Position numbers and translations under genes: made by a program. Below, in pieces: positions 8,623-18,556 of a DNA stretch of 64,000 bases (positions are counted from its first letter, which is position 1; every line of letters starts with the position of its first letter). The notes beneath the pieces were generated by a model that saw only the letters and a program-made list of their open reading frames with translations, did no database searches and had not been told where the DNA came from. The DNA is from Reddybacter sp041277045 (GTDB lineage Bacteria; Pseudomonadota; Gammaproteobacteria; Pseudomonadales; Porticoccaceae). Location of the stretch: positions 372,001 through 436,000 of the forward strand of contig JBGFSY010000002.1 of NCBI GenBank assembly GCA_041277045.1. The letters run 5' to 3'.

Positions 8623-9513
8623 ATGGCGAGTTTACGCAGCCAGATACTGGCGCCCATCATGCGAATGACGATGAAAAAAAAGCTGGGTAAAAGTGGTGAC
8701 CCCGCGAAAGAGCGAGAATTTCTCGACAAAATGTCTGGCATGACATCACGCCGCCCACTGGGTAAGTACGATGTGGTTGGCGGCGTGCCTGGTGAGTGGC
8801 AGCAGGCTACACTGGGCAGTAGCGATAATGTGATTTTGTATTTGCACGGCGGTGCTTTTGTGATCGGCTCTCCGGCCAGTCATCGGGATATGGTCGGCGC
8901 TATCGCCGACGCGGCCCAGGCGCGAGCCTTTATCGTCGATTATCGACTGGCACCCGAAACGCTCTTTCCGGGTGCGGTGGAGGATGCCGTTGCCGCCTAT
9001 AAGGGGCTGTTGGCGAATGGTGAAAAAGCGGAAAAAATCATTATCGCCGGTGACTCCGCCGGTGGTGGCCTGACTATGTCGACCCTGGTTGCCCTGCGCG
9101 ATGAAGGTATTGAGCTACCTGCCGGTGCCGTTTGTATCTCCCCCTGGGCCGACCTGACCTTTACCGGTGACTCGATGATCGTTAAAGACAAGGTCGATGC
9201 GATGCTCAGCCGCGACAGCTTGTCGTGGTTTGCCGGGCTCTATTTGGCTGGGCAGGACGCGGCCGACCCCAAAGCCTCGCCTATCTTTGCCGACCTCAGT
9301 GGTCTACCTCCGCTGTTGATTCAGGTGGGCAGTAATGAGGTCTTGCTCGACGATGCCATTCGCCTCAATAAAGCGATGAAGAAGGCCGGTGGCGATGCCA
9401 CTCTGGAAGTTTGGGATGGGCAGATGCATGTCTGGCATTTGATGGCGACCATTGTGCCCGAGGGTAAACATGCAGTGAATGTCATTGGTAGCTTTGTCAA
9501 AACCCACACTTGA
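8623..9513 (+). CDS. Alpha/beta hydrolase, hormone-sensitive-lipase (HSL) type esterase
   Basis: A 296-residue carboxylesterase of the HSL family. The oxyanion-hole motif HGG is at residues 75-77 (LHGGAF) and the nucleophile S145 lies in GDSAGGG. The acid is expected around EVLLDD and the histidine is H269 or H272 in GQMHVWHL. Such enzymes hydrolyse short to medium acyl esters. No signal peptide is seen, so it is probably cytoplasmic. The start has a strong AAGGAG site. It lies downstream of the SDR gene beyond a terminator, so it is likely a separate transcript within the catabolic neighbourhood. Confidence 0.88.
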   Translation: MASLRSQILAPIMRMTMKKKLGKSGDPAKEREFLDKMSGMTSRRPLGKYDVVGGVPGEWQQATLGSSDNVILYLHGGAFVIGSPASHRDMVGAIADAAQARAFIVDYRLAPETLFPGAVEDAVAAYKGLLANGEKAEKIIIAGDSAGGGLTMSTLVALRDEGIELPAGAVCISPWADLTFTGDSMIVKDKVDAMLSRDSLSWFAGLYLAGQDAADPKASPIFADLSGLPPLLIQVGSNEVLLDDAIRLNKAMKKAGGDATLEVWDGQMHVWHLMATIVPEGKHAVNVIGSFVKTHT

Positions 9514-9524
9514 TAGCCTTTGTG

Positions 9525-9552
9525 GGGGCGAGCTGCTCCTTGAGCTAGCCCC
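9525..9552 (+). other. Hairpin after the esterase gene, weak terminator candidate
   Basis: GGGGC-g-AGCT (9525-9534) pairs with AGCT-a-GCCCC (9543-9552) across an 8-nt loop, with one internal g/a mismatch. It starts 12 bp after the esterase stop. No T-run follows, so rho-independent function is doubtful. Confidence 0.35.
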
Positions 9553-9596
9553 TAGTTCTCCACGTTCTCCATTTATTGTAAGCCTCGGAAAACCTG

Positions 9597-12218
9597 ATGC
9601 CCCCTAGTCTTTACCTGCTGGTTTTCGGCCTATCAACAGTGCTGTTCTTTTCTGCCTGTCTTATTTTAGGCTATGCCCTGCGCTTTTCATATCTACGTCA
9701 GGTTCGGGTTGTTGTCGCTATCGCGATGCTGCTGATGACTGTGCATCAGTTGATGGGTTTTGCGGGGGCCTGGGCACAACCAGCTGTCGATAGTGGGCAG
9801 CTGGTGATGGCTTTACTGGAGTTATCCGTCGCTATCCTGCTGGTTGTTGGACTCAGCCTGCGCATACCTGCGTTAAATGATTTGAGCGATCGTTTGGCCC
9901 TTGCCGAGGCTAATCAAAAAGCGTTGGCCGAAAGCGAGGAAAAGTACCGGGAGTTAATTGAAAGTACCGGTGCGGGTTATATTATTCTCGATGGGCAGGC
10001 CAACGTTATTGAGTGTAATGACGCTTATGTCAAGCTGATTGCCCGTAGCAGCCAAAGTGAGGTGATTGGGCACAACCTTGTTGAATGGGTGGATCAAACG
10101 GAAGCTGTAAATTATGTCGCCGACGAAATGTCCCTACACTCAGAAGGCGAGCTGAGAAAATACGACGCTATTAATTATCGCCGTCCCGATGGTAGCTCTG
10201 TTCCCGTCGAAATATATAGCCGCGGCAGACAGACTGATGAAGACTTGCGCATTGTTGCCCTGGTACGTGATGTCTCGGAGCGTGCAGCGGTGCACAAACA
10301 ACTAGAGGCCAGTGAACGGCAGGCCTCGTTACTGTTCGAAAACTCACCGATTTCGACGGCAATTTTCGCCTCCGATGGCCAGTTTATTCGAGCCAATCAG
10401 GCCCACGATAAATTGTGGGGCATGGTGCTTGCTGATGTCGACCCCGACTTTAATATTCTCAAGGATGCTCAAACCAATGAACTCATTGGCAAAGACACCC
10501 TGGCAGCCATTTTTGAGGGCGAGCACAGAGTATTAGAGCCCTTTATTTATCGGGCCAGTGAATTAATTGACCCAAGTGGGGCTGCGGTTAAGGGCGGGCG
10601 TGACAATACTATTCTACCGATGTTCTTTCCCCTGAAAGATAGCGAGGGTGAGCTCGAGTCCATTGTGCAAATGCATATTGACTTGACGGAGCGGGTTGAG
10701 GCGGAACAAAAGCTGAGTGACAGGGAGCTTCTTTACCGCACTCTAGTCGATAGTACCAACGATGGTTACGCCGTACTTGAGCCCGATGAAACAATTATCG
10801 ATGCCAATGACGAATATGTGCGCCTTACCGGTCACGCGGACTTATCGGAAATAAAGGGTCAGGTATCGCGGCAGTGGGTGAGTGGTGATATGGGCTTGGC
10901 AGAGCTTCAGCGTTTACTGAGCGCAGGAAGTAAGATCTCGGGTGTGCGCTGTGATTATGGCCTCCCTGGTGGCACGCTTATACCGGCAGAAGTCAGTGCC
11001 TCTTTAGTTGAGTCAGCAACGGGCCCTCAAGTGGTGGTGCTGGCCCGGGATATTAGCGAGCGCCTGGAGTCGGAGAGCCGCTTGCGCCAGGCACAAAAAA
11101 TGGACGCTATAGGCAAGCTAACCGGTGGTGTGGCCCATGATTTCAATAATTTATTGGGCGTTATCCTCGGTAATGCTGAGCTGGCTCTGGCTAACAAGCC
11201 GGCTCAGGGGGCATTGCGACGTTATTTAGGGGATATTCTCGATGCCGCCGAGCGCGGCGCCGATCTTACCCACCGCTTGCTGGCCTTCTCTCGGCAGACG
11301 CCCTTGGCACCGAAAGTGGTCGATATCAATGTCGCGATGGCTAATGCTTGCGCCCTGCTCCAGCGTCTAATTGGTGAGGACGTCGAGCTGGTTTTGGTCG
11401 AAACTAAGGCCATACCTAACTGTGAAGTTGACCCGAGTGAGTTGGAAAATGTCATCATTAATCTAGCCAATAATGCTCGAGATGCCATGCCCGGTGGTGG
11501 CAAATTGATTATCGAAGCTAAGCCCATGGCCTGTGTGCCGCACAACAAAATGGTCCGTGCCGGTGAGTTAGCTGCGGGGGATTATGTGGTGGTTTCGGTG
11601 AGTGATTCGGGGGAGGGTATAGGGCCTGAGATATTGCATCGCGTGACGGATCCCTTTTTCACCACCAAGGGTGTCGGTAAAGGTACGGGGCTGGGCTTGA
11701 GCATGGCCTATGGTTTTGCCAAACAGTCGAACGGGCATTTAAGTATTTACAGTGAGCCGGGAGAGGGCACGACGGTCAATATCTACCTGCCTGCTCACGC
11801 CGATGAGGCAGAAGTAAGCAGCGTTGATAGCGATGGCGCTGTGCTCCGGGGCAGTGAAAAAATACTGTTGGTTGAGGATGATCCTACGCTGGCGGCTCTG
11901 GCGCGTCATATGCTGGAGGATCTCGGCTACCGCGTGGAGGCGGCTGGTGATGTCGCTGAAGGGCTTGATCTTTATCGCCAGCACGGTGATTTCGACCTGC
12001 TGTTGACAGATATGATTTTACCCGGAGGGCGCAATGGTCGCGAGTTGGCTGAGGAGTTACTGGCCTTAAATCCCGAGTTGAAAGTGATGTATATGTCGGG
12101 TTATACCGAAAATGCCGTGCTTCACCATGGGCGGCTCGATGAAGGTGTTGTGCTGCTACAAAAGCCCTTTCGAGTCTCCGAACTCTCGACTATGGTTCGC
12201 AAGGTTCTCGATGCTTGA
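9597..12218 (+). CDS. PAS-domain hybrid sensor histidine kinase/response regulator
   Basis: An 873-residue membrane-anchored hybrid kinase. The first ~90 residues hold about three hydrophobic segments. A short coiled linker (ALAESEEKYRELIEST) leads into three PAS repeats, roughly residues 115-225, 240-365 and 375-495, each opened by a (E/R)xxYRxLxxST-like or equivalent heptad. The dimerisation H-box has H514 in GGVAHDFNNLL, followed by the N-box (NLANNARDAM), G1 (SDSGEGIG) and G2 (GKGTGLGLSM). The C-terminal receiver has its phosphoacceptor D805 in LLTDMILPGG. No output domain is present, so phosphate probably passes to a separate partner. No partner regulator is adjacent, making it an orphan; the signal is unknown. 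Confidence 0.9.
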   Translation: MPPSLYLLVFGLSTVLFFSACLILGYALRFSYLRQVRVVVAIAMLLMTVHQLMGFAGAWAQPAVDSGQLVMALLELSVAILLVVGLSLRIPALNDLSDRLALAEANQKALAESEEKYRELIESTGAGYIILDGQANVIECNDAYVKLIARSSQSEVIGHNLVEWVDQTEAVNYVADEMSLHSEGELRKYDAINYRRPDGSSVPVEIYSRGRQTDEDLRIVALVRDVSERAAVHKQLEASERQASLLFENSPISTAIFASDGQFIRANQAHDKLWGMVLADVDPDFNILKDAQTNELIGKDTLAAIFEGEHRVLEPFIYRASELIDPSGAAVKGGRDNTILPMFFPLKDSEGELESIVQMHIDLTERVEAEQKLSDRELLYRTLVDSTNDGYAVLEPDETIIDANDEYVRLTGHADLSEIKGQVSRQWVSGDMGLAELQRLLSAGSKISGVRCDYGLPGGTLIPAEVSASLVESATGPQVVVLARDISERLESESRLRQAQKMDAIGKLTGGVAHDFNNLLGVILGNAELALANKPAQGALRRYLGDILDAAERGADLTHRLLAFSRQTPLAPKVVDINVAMANACALLQRLIGEDVELVLVETKAIPNCEVDPSELENVIINLANNARDAMPGGGKLIIEAKPMACVPHNKMVRAGELAAGDYVVVSVSDSGEGIGPEILHRVTDPFFTTKGVGKGTGLGLSMAYGFAKQSNGHLSIYSEPGEGTTVNIYLPAHADEAEVSSVDSDGAVLRGSEKILLVEDDPTLAALARHMLEDLGYRVEAAGDVAEGLDLYRQHGDFDLLLTDMILPGGRNGRELAEELLALNPELKVMYMSGYTENAVLHHGRLDEGVVLLQKPFRVSELSTMVRKVLDA

Positions 12219-12636
12219 TTTGAAAGTTAAGCAGAGGCTACTCACGTCGCGAAAAAAATAGTCAAAAATACCAGTCGAGCGATATACCTGAGGCAAAATA
12301 ACCAGAGCTTAGCCAAGCTGTTGTCGAGCGAGCCCACAACTGTGAGTGCCAGCATTGCAAGTTGCCCGCACAGTGGTTCGAAGGGGCTGGTAATAAAGCC
12401 TCAAAAATAAGCCCCTCATGGCCCAGTTGTGTCAATGCGGCCGATGGCTCATTCGGCGATGACCTGACCAGTAACAGTCACCGCAAACGGCTAGGTAATG
12501 AAAAGTGCAGCAGCATTATGCCCATAGCTGACATAGGAACAGCCCTAGGTCTTGCCCGGGCCCGTTGTCGAGCCTAAACTGACGAGAAAAAACCATTGTT
12601 CGAGTATCAGCCCCAAAGCACTAAGCGCTTAATAGC
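12219..12636. other. 418-bp region without a supported gene; possible decayed coding sequence
   Basis: Neither strand shows a convincing gene. On the minus strand, a frame of about 70 codons (roughly 12235-12445) stays open and reads like protein (for example LGHEGLIFEALLPAP and QLWARSTTAWLSS) but has no start codon with a ribosome binding site, and the sequence nearer the aldolase is interrupted by stops in that frame. It may be a gene remnant. The plus-strand 71-codon frame at 12362-12577 has no recognisable features. Confidence 0.4.
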
Positions 12637-13662
12637 CTATTTGAATGAATCGCTTTCCATCCCAGCCCGGTACTCGCCGAGCATGGCGAGATGATTTAGA
12701 CGTGCCCGCTGTAGCAGTGCGTTTTGTGCCGCTTGTCTATTCTCAACCTTGCCCTGCCAGGCTTGTAGGGCGGGTTGTTGCAGGGCACGACCGTAGGAAA
12801 TACTCAAGTGCCAGGGTACATTACCAGCTTGTTGGTTAAGCGCATTGAGGTTGGCGGTGGCTTCGAGAGGTTCTTGACCACCCGATAAAAAGTTAATACT
12901 CGGCACTGCTGCCGGTACGCTACGCTTTAATACTTTTAATGTGGCATTGGCCACTTCGTCGGGTTCAGCTCGGCGTTGTTCTTTACCGGGTAAGACCATA
13001 TTGGGTTTCAGTATCATCAGTTCAAGCACAACATGATGGCGAGCCAGTGCTTCAAATACTGCTTGTTGCACAGCCTCGGTGACTTCGCCATGGCGCTCGA
13101 TATCGTGGCTGCCATCCATCAACACCTCCGGTTCAACGATGGGCACCAGGCCCTCTGCCTGACAGACGGCAGCATAGCGGGCGAGCATTTCAGCATTGGC
13201 GGCAATACCGTTGTGGCTCGGTGCACCATTGTCGATGGCATAGACTTCACGCCATTTGGCAAAGCGTGCGCCCTGGGCCTTGTACAGACGCAGGCGTTCT
13301 GCCAGCCCATCCAAGCCCTGAGTGATTAGATCACCCGGTGACAGAGCGAGAGGGATTTTGCCCTTGTCGACCTTGATACCGGGCACAATCTTCTGCGTCC
13401 AAGCGGCCTTGGCAATGGTGGCCTGGGTATCAGTGTGCTGCTCAAGGCTTTCCTCAAAGAGGATAAGCCCGCTGATATACTCGCCCAGGCCCGGGGTGCT
13501 CACCAGTAAGCTGCGCCAGGTGCGGCGGTTTTCCAGGTTTGACTCAACATTGATGGCGGCGAAACGCTTGGCAATAGTCGGTGCACTTTCATCGGCGGCA
13601 AGAATGCCACGGCCTCTTTGCACCATCGCTGTAATCGTTGATTCCAGTTCGGCTAAAGACAT
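12637..13662 (-). CDS. Class I fructose-bisphosphate aldolase
   Basis: A 341-residue Schiff-base aldolase of the eukaryote-like class I type. The N-terminal GRGILAADES is diagnostic, E178 in PIVEPEVL and K219 in MILKPNMVLPGK (the Schiff-base lysine) are the catalytic core, and LSGGQ near the C-terminus binds phosphate. It cleaves or forms fructose 1,6-bisphosphate in glycolysis/gluconeogenesis. No class II gene is visible here. It is a single minus-strand gene between the kinase and the metallo-hydrolase, with AGGAGAG just before the ATG. Confidence 0.95.
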   Translation of the reverse strand: MSLAELESTITAMVQRGRGILAADESAPTIAKRFAAINVESNLENRRTWRSLLVSTPGLGEYISGLILFEESLEQHTDTQATIAKAAWTQKIVPGIKVDKGKIPLALSPGDLITQGLDGLAERLRLYKAQGARFAKWREVYAIDNGAPSHNGIAANAEMLARYAAVCQAEGLVPIVEPEVLMDGSHDIERHGEVTEAVQQAVFEALARHHVVLELMILKPNMVLPGKEQRRAEPDEVANATLKVLKRSVPAAVPSINFLSGGQEPLEATANLNALNQQAGNVPWHLSISYGRALQQPALQAWQGKVENRQAAQNALLQRARLNHLAMLGEYRAGMESDSFK

Positions 13663-13763
13663 ATTTACTCTCCTGTGACTTGTCCCTAAACAGTAAGCTA
13701 ATACTCTCTATTAATGTACTCTAGCAGTTCAGGTAGCGTTGTAAATGACAAGGGGATGAGTAA

Positions 13764-15119
13764 ATGAAAATCACCTTTCTGGGGGGCACTGAAACGGTAA
13801 CGGGGTCTAAATATTTGCTCGAGACAGCCAACACCAAAGTCTTGGTCGATTGCGGTTTGTATCAGGGTTACAAGTGGCTGCGTGAGCGCAACTGGCAAAC
13901 CCTACCGCTGGATATTGATCAACTTGACGCCATTATTTTGACCCACGCCCACCTCGACCACTCCGGTTATATTCCTGTTTTATACAGCAGGGGATTTCGG
14001 GGACCAGTGTTTACCCATTATGCGACCCGCGATTTGTGTGAGATTTTATTGCCCGACAGCGGCCATATTCAGGAAGAGGATGCGCGTTTCTACAGCAGGC
14101 ACAAATTAAGTAAACACCAGCACCCGCTGCCCCTCTATGATCGCGAGACCGCTGAACGCAGCATGGATTTGTTTTCGCCTCTGGCCTTTGAAGAGGTCTG
14201 CGAAATTGGCGATATACAATTTCACCTGCAAAGTGCCGGGCATATTCTTGGTGCCGCCAGTATAATTGTTGAAGCCGAGGGCAGGCGTGTTGGCTTTTCT
14301 GGCGATGTCGGTCGCCCTGACGATGTTTTTATGCGCCCACCTCAGGATCTACCCGAGCTCGATTTATTATTGCTTGAATCAACCTACGGCAATCGCCGCC
14401 ATGACAAGCAGGACGCTTTTCAGCAGCTTGCCGATGTGGTGACAGCAACGGCCAAAAATGGTGGTGCATTATTGATCCCCAGTTTTGCTGTCGGTCGAGC
14501 ACAGGCTCTGCAGTTTATGCTCACGACATTGATGAAGGATGGTCGTGTTCCTGAAATGCCTATTTATCTCGACAGCCCAATGGCGATAAATGTCTCGAAT
14601 ATTTATTACCGTTATACCGAGTTGCATCGCCTCAATCGCCAGCAGTGTGATGCCATGTGCAGCACTATTAACTTCGTTAATCATGTTGAAGAATCTAAAG
14701 CCCTGGCCGATATTCATTTCCCCCACATTATTATTGCCGGTAGTGGTATGGCTACCGGGGGCAGGATTCTCCATCACCTGAAATCCCGGTTGGCGGATCA
14801 TCGCACCACCGTACTGTTTACCGGCTATCAGGCGGGGGGAACCCGCGGCGCAAAGATGCTACAGGGTGTTGAGAGTGTCAAAATTCACGGCCAGTGGATA
14901 CGTAATCGTGCACGTATAGAAGTCTTATCCGGTTTGTCCGGGCACGGCGATTATAGGGATATAAGCCGTTGGCTGGATCAATCGGGGCTGGCTCCACGAA
15001 CCGCTATTCAACTGGTTCACGGCGACCCCGATGCACTGGACGGCATGTGTGATCATCTGCGTCGCAGGACAAAATTTGATGTCACCATTGCGGGCTATCG
15101 AAAAATACTGGCCCTTTAA
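13764..15119 (+). CDS. MBL-fold metallo-hydrolase with beta-CASP and RMMBL domains (RNase-like)
   Basis: A 451-residue protein of the CPSF/YSH1-like bacterial family. The metallo-beta-lactamase zinc motif HAHLDH is at residues 61-66, with later ligands in SAGHILGAA and FSGDVGRPDD. The beta-CASP region is in the middle (LLIPSFAVGRAQ, DSPMA) and the C-terminal RMMBL part has IEVLSGLSGHGDY and VHGDPDAL. Related proteins are RNA-processing nucleases, so an exo/endoribonuclease role is likely but untested. The start follows AAGGGGATGAG. It stands alone, convergent with the sterol-desaturase-like gene. Confidence 0.9.
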   Translation: MKITFLGGTETVTGSKYLLETANTKVLVDCGLYQGYKWLRERNWQTLPLDIDQLDAIILTHAHLDHSGYIPVLYSRGFRGPVFTHYATRDLCEILLPDSGHIQEEDARFYSRHKLSKHQHPLPLYDRETAERSMDLFSPLAFEEVCEIGDIQFHLQSAGHILGAASIIVEAEGRRVGFSGDVGRPDDVFMRPPQDLPELDLLLLESTYGNRRHDKQDAFQQLADVVTATAKNGGALLIPSFAVGRAQALQFMLTTLMKDGRVPEMPIYLDSPMAINVSNIYYRYTELHRLNRQQCDAMCSTINFVNHVEESKALADIHFPHIIIAGSGMATGGRILHHLKSRLADHRTTVLFTGYQAGGTRGAKMLQGVESVKIHGQWIRNRARIEVLSGLSGHGDYRDISRWLDQSGLAPRTAIQLVHGDPDALDGMCDHLRRRTKFDVTIAGYRKILAL

Positions 15120-15165
15120 ACGGGGGTGTTTTTTTCTCAGTTAGCGGGCTGATTAATGAGGGTTG

Positions 15166-15999
15166 TTAATGAGTCTTGTTTATCGAATAGGTATCGACAC
15201 TGGCTTTAAAGGGCTGCAGTAACATTTTATCGAGGGCAAGATCACGCTCGGTGCGAAATGCAGTGATGCCGATGCTCATTTCCTGGTGTCCGGCTTTCGG
15301 TTGGGCGCAGTAGGTGCCAAACCAACGATCCCAAACGGCAAGGTTAAAACCGAAATTACTGTTGGCCTCCTGGGGGATGACCGAGTGGTGAACGCGGTGC
15401 ATATCGGGGGTGACGATGACGCGGCGCAGCCAGTTATCCAGGCCCACTGGCAATCGGGCATTGGCATGATTAAACATCGCCAGGGAATTAAGCAGCACCT
15501 CGAATATTAATACGGCGACAGCGGGCGGCCCCAGTGCGGCGATAACGCTGAGTTTAATCACCATCGATAAAATAATTTCAAGGGGGTGAAAGCGCGCACC
15601 GGTAGTAACATCAAAGGCCAGATCAGCGTGATGCATGCGGTGTAAACGCCACAGTAGTGGCACCGCATGAAATAGTATGTGCTGCAAATAAATAGCCAGG
15701 TCGAGGCAAATAACGGCAAGTAAAGAGGCAGCCCACAGGGCTAAGTCAAATTGTTGTAACAGCCCCCAGCCTGCGGTCTCGCCCGCCAGCGCTAGAGCAA
15801 CAGCCGTGGTGGGCATGACAACGCGCAGCAACAGGGTATTGAAGAGCACAATGCCGAGGTTGCCGGGCCAGCGTATGCGCCGTTTAATTTGCCCCGTGCG
15901 GCGTGGTGCCAGCACTTCCCAGCTGGCCATAAAAGCAAAAATAGCAATAAAAAAACTCAGGCGAATTGTCACTTCATTGCCGAGCAAAAGTTCGTTCAT
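15166..15999 (-). CDS. Sterol desaturase / fatty acid hydroxylase family membrane protein
   Basis: A 277-residue integral membrane di-iron enzyme. The histidine clusters of the superfamily are visible: HILFH, HRMHHADL and HRVHHS, with a further histidine in NHANARLP. Four or so hydrophobic stretches precede and separate them. Members hydroxylate or desaturate sterols, fatty acids or carotenoids at the membrane using O2; bacterial members are of mixed function and the substrate cannot be inferred. It is followed (upstream on the same strand) by the symporter gene at 36 bp, which could reflect co-transcription. Confidence 0.88.
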   Translation of the reverse strand: MNELLLGNEVTIRLSFFIAIFAFMASWEVLAPRRTGQIKRRIRWPGNLGIVLFNTLLLRVVMPTTAVALALAGETAGWGLLQQFDLALWAASLLAVICLDLAIYLQHILFHAVPLLWRLHRMHHADLAFDVTTGARFHPLEIILSMVIKLSVIAALGPPAVAVLIFEVLLNSLAMFNHANARLPVGLDNWLRRVIVTPDMHRVHHSVIPQEANSNFGFNLAVWDRWFGTYCAQPKAGHQEMSIGITAFRTERDLALDKMLLQPFKASVDTYSINKTH

Positions 16000-16034
16000 G
16001 GTACTAAGCTCCTATATTTATAGACTATTGCTGA

Positions 16035-17806
16035 TTAGTGTTCGTGGGCAACCCCGGCGCCTGCTGGAATACGAATGTCATCGATCATATCCTGCACTTC
16101 AGCTGGCGGAGGAGGGGTGAGGCGGCTAACAATTATTGCCACGGTGATATTTAAGGCCGCGCCAATCGTGCCAATACCCGTCGGTGAAATACCGAGGAAC
16201 CAGTGCTCGGGATTATTTATTTCCGGTGCGATAAAATTAAAATAAATAATATAGGCCAGTGTGCTGCTCAAGCCAATCAACATGCCAGCCACAGCCCCCG
16301 AGCGATTAATGCGCTTGGAAAATATACCCATGACAATGGGGGGGAACAGCGAAGCGGCTGCCATGCCGAAAGCAAATGCGACCACCTGGGCGACAAAGGC
16401 CGGCGGATTAATGCCAAACCAGCCGGCGATAATAATAGCCACAACGGCGGCGAGCCGGGCAAACAGCAGTTCTTTTTTATCGCTGATGTCGGGCATAAAA
16501 GTGCGCTTCATTAAGTCGTGAGCCACAGAGCTGGAAATAACCAGTAATAAACCCGCCGCTGTCGATAGGGCTGCGGCGACCGCACCAGCGGCGACGAGGG
16601 CAATAACCCAGTTGGGTAGCTGGGCAATTTCCGGGTTGGCCATCACCATAATGTCGCGGTCGACGTAAATTTCATTGGCACTGCTGGTCAGTTCATTGCT
16701 AATCACCCGCTCACCATAAGTGCCCCGTGCCTCGGTAAAAATAGGCTTAGTGGGATTAAATGCATGGCCCGGGCGGTACTGCATAATGCCGTCACCATTT
16801 TTGTCCTTCCAGGCTATAAGGCCGGTGTTCTCCCATTTTTCAATCCACGCGGGGGCTTCGCTGTAGGCGACTTCGTTGACGCTCTCGGTGAGGTTTAAGC
16901 GTGAAAATGCGGCTACGGCGGGGATGGTGGTGTACATGATGCAGATAAAGGCCAGGGCATAACCCGCTGATTTACGCGCATCGGAGACCTTGGGCACGGT
17001 GAAAAAACGCACGATAACGTGGGGCAGACCGGCGGTGCCAATCATTAATGCAGCGGCAATGGCCAGGGAGTCGATGGTGCTGCGGGTACCCGCAGTGTAG
17101 GTATTAAAGCCAAGCTCGGTGGTGACCTCATCGAGTTTTTGTAGCACACTGAGGCCTGAACCATCGTTGAGTTTATCCCCCAGGCCTAATTGTGGGATGG
17201 GGTTGTCGGTCCACATGATTGACATAAAAATAGCTGGCACCATAAAAGCAAAAATCAGTACGCAGTACTGGGCGACCTGGGTATAGGTAATGCCTTTCAT
17301 GCCGCCGAGTACGGCGTAACAAAAAACAATCGCCATGCCGATCACCACGCCGGTTTCAATTTCCACTTCTAAAAAGCGTGAAAAAACGATGCCGACGCCG
17401 CGCATTTGTCCGGCAATATACGTGAAGGAAATAAAGATTAAACAGACAACGGCGACCACACGAGCGAGTTTGGAATAGTAGCGATCACCAATAAACTCGG
17501 GCACCGTAAAGCGGCCGAACTTGCGTAAATAGGGCGCTAATAACAGGGCTAAAAGTACATAGCCCCCGGTCCAGCCGACTAAATAGACAGCACCATCACG
17601 CCCGGTAAAGGCGAGTATGCCGGCAACGGATAAAAACGACGCAGCGCTCATCCAGTCGGCTGCAGTCGCCATGCCGTTGACGACGGGATGTACACCACCG
17701 CCAGCGACGTAGAATTCTTTAGTTGAACCAACCCGCGACCAAATGGCAATGCCGATATAAAGTGCGAAGGACAGACCGACGAAGATAAAACTCAGTGTTT
17801 GTGCGC

Positions 17807-17810
<4 letters not shown>
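16035..17810 (-). CDS. Sodium:solute symporter, ActP-like (large subunit of DUF4212 pair)
   Basis: A 591-residue SSS-family transporter with about 13 hydrophobic segments. The N-terminal FYVAGGGVHPVVNGMATAADWMSAASFL and the later GITYTQVAQY are typical of acetate/monocarboxylate symporters (shown here in part: GMATAADWMSAASFL). An unusual soluble loop near residues 320-390 includes DKNGDGIMQY (D336, N338, D340), which resembles an EF-hand/dockerin calcium loop. The start is GTG and overlaps the DUF4212 stop by four bases (GTGA), showing translational coupling. It probably imports a small carboxylate with Na+; the substrate is not determinable. Confidence 0.9.
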
Positions 17811-18235
<425 letters not shown>

Positions 18236-18556
18236 TGTGTCCTCTTAAGGGCGTTATTTTCCTGATGCGCAAGGCTGGCAAGATGCCGTTGCTATGTCAA
18301 CCAAAAGCGCTGTGTATACGTTGTTGAATGAAAGGGAAATTGGACTTGATTGCACTTAGGTATTGGCTTGGATGGTGGCGTCCATTTTTAATCTGTTAAA
18401 TTGATTGGTGACGGGGAAAACCTTATTATTCGCGCTCAATTAGGGGGCTTACTAATTAAAGGTCGGTTTGTACATCGCGGCCTCGGCACTAAGAGATGCT
18501 TTTTCACTAAACAAAGATTGTCTGAGTTATTTTACATTGTTGTTATGGAGCTAAAT
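18236..18556. other. Divergent intergenic region between the DUF4212 and OmpA-like genes
   Basis: About 320 bp with no supported gene. The in-frame codons upstream of the lipoprotein start (18401-18556) are open but have no ribosome binding site or lipoprotein signal at their N-terminus. Promoters for both flanking genes should lie here; I could not assign consensus hexamers with confidence. Confidence 0.45.

Noticed and set aside
12362..12577. Plus-strand 71-codon frame in the kinase-aldolase gap
   Set aside because: No ribosome binding site, no recognisable motif and low protein character.
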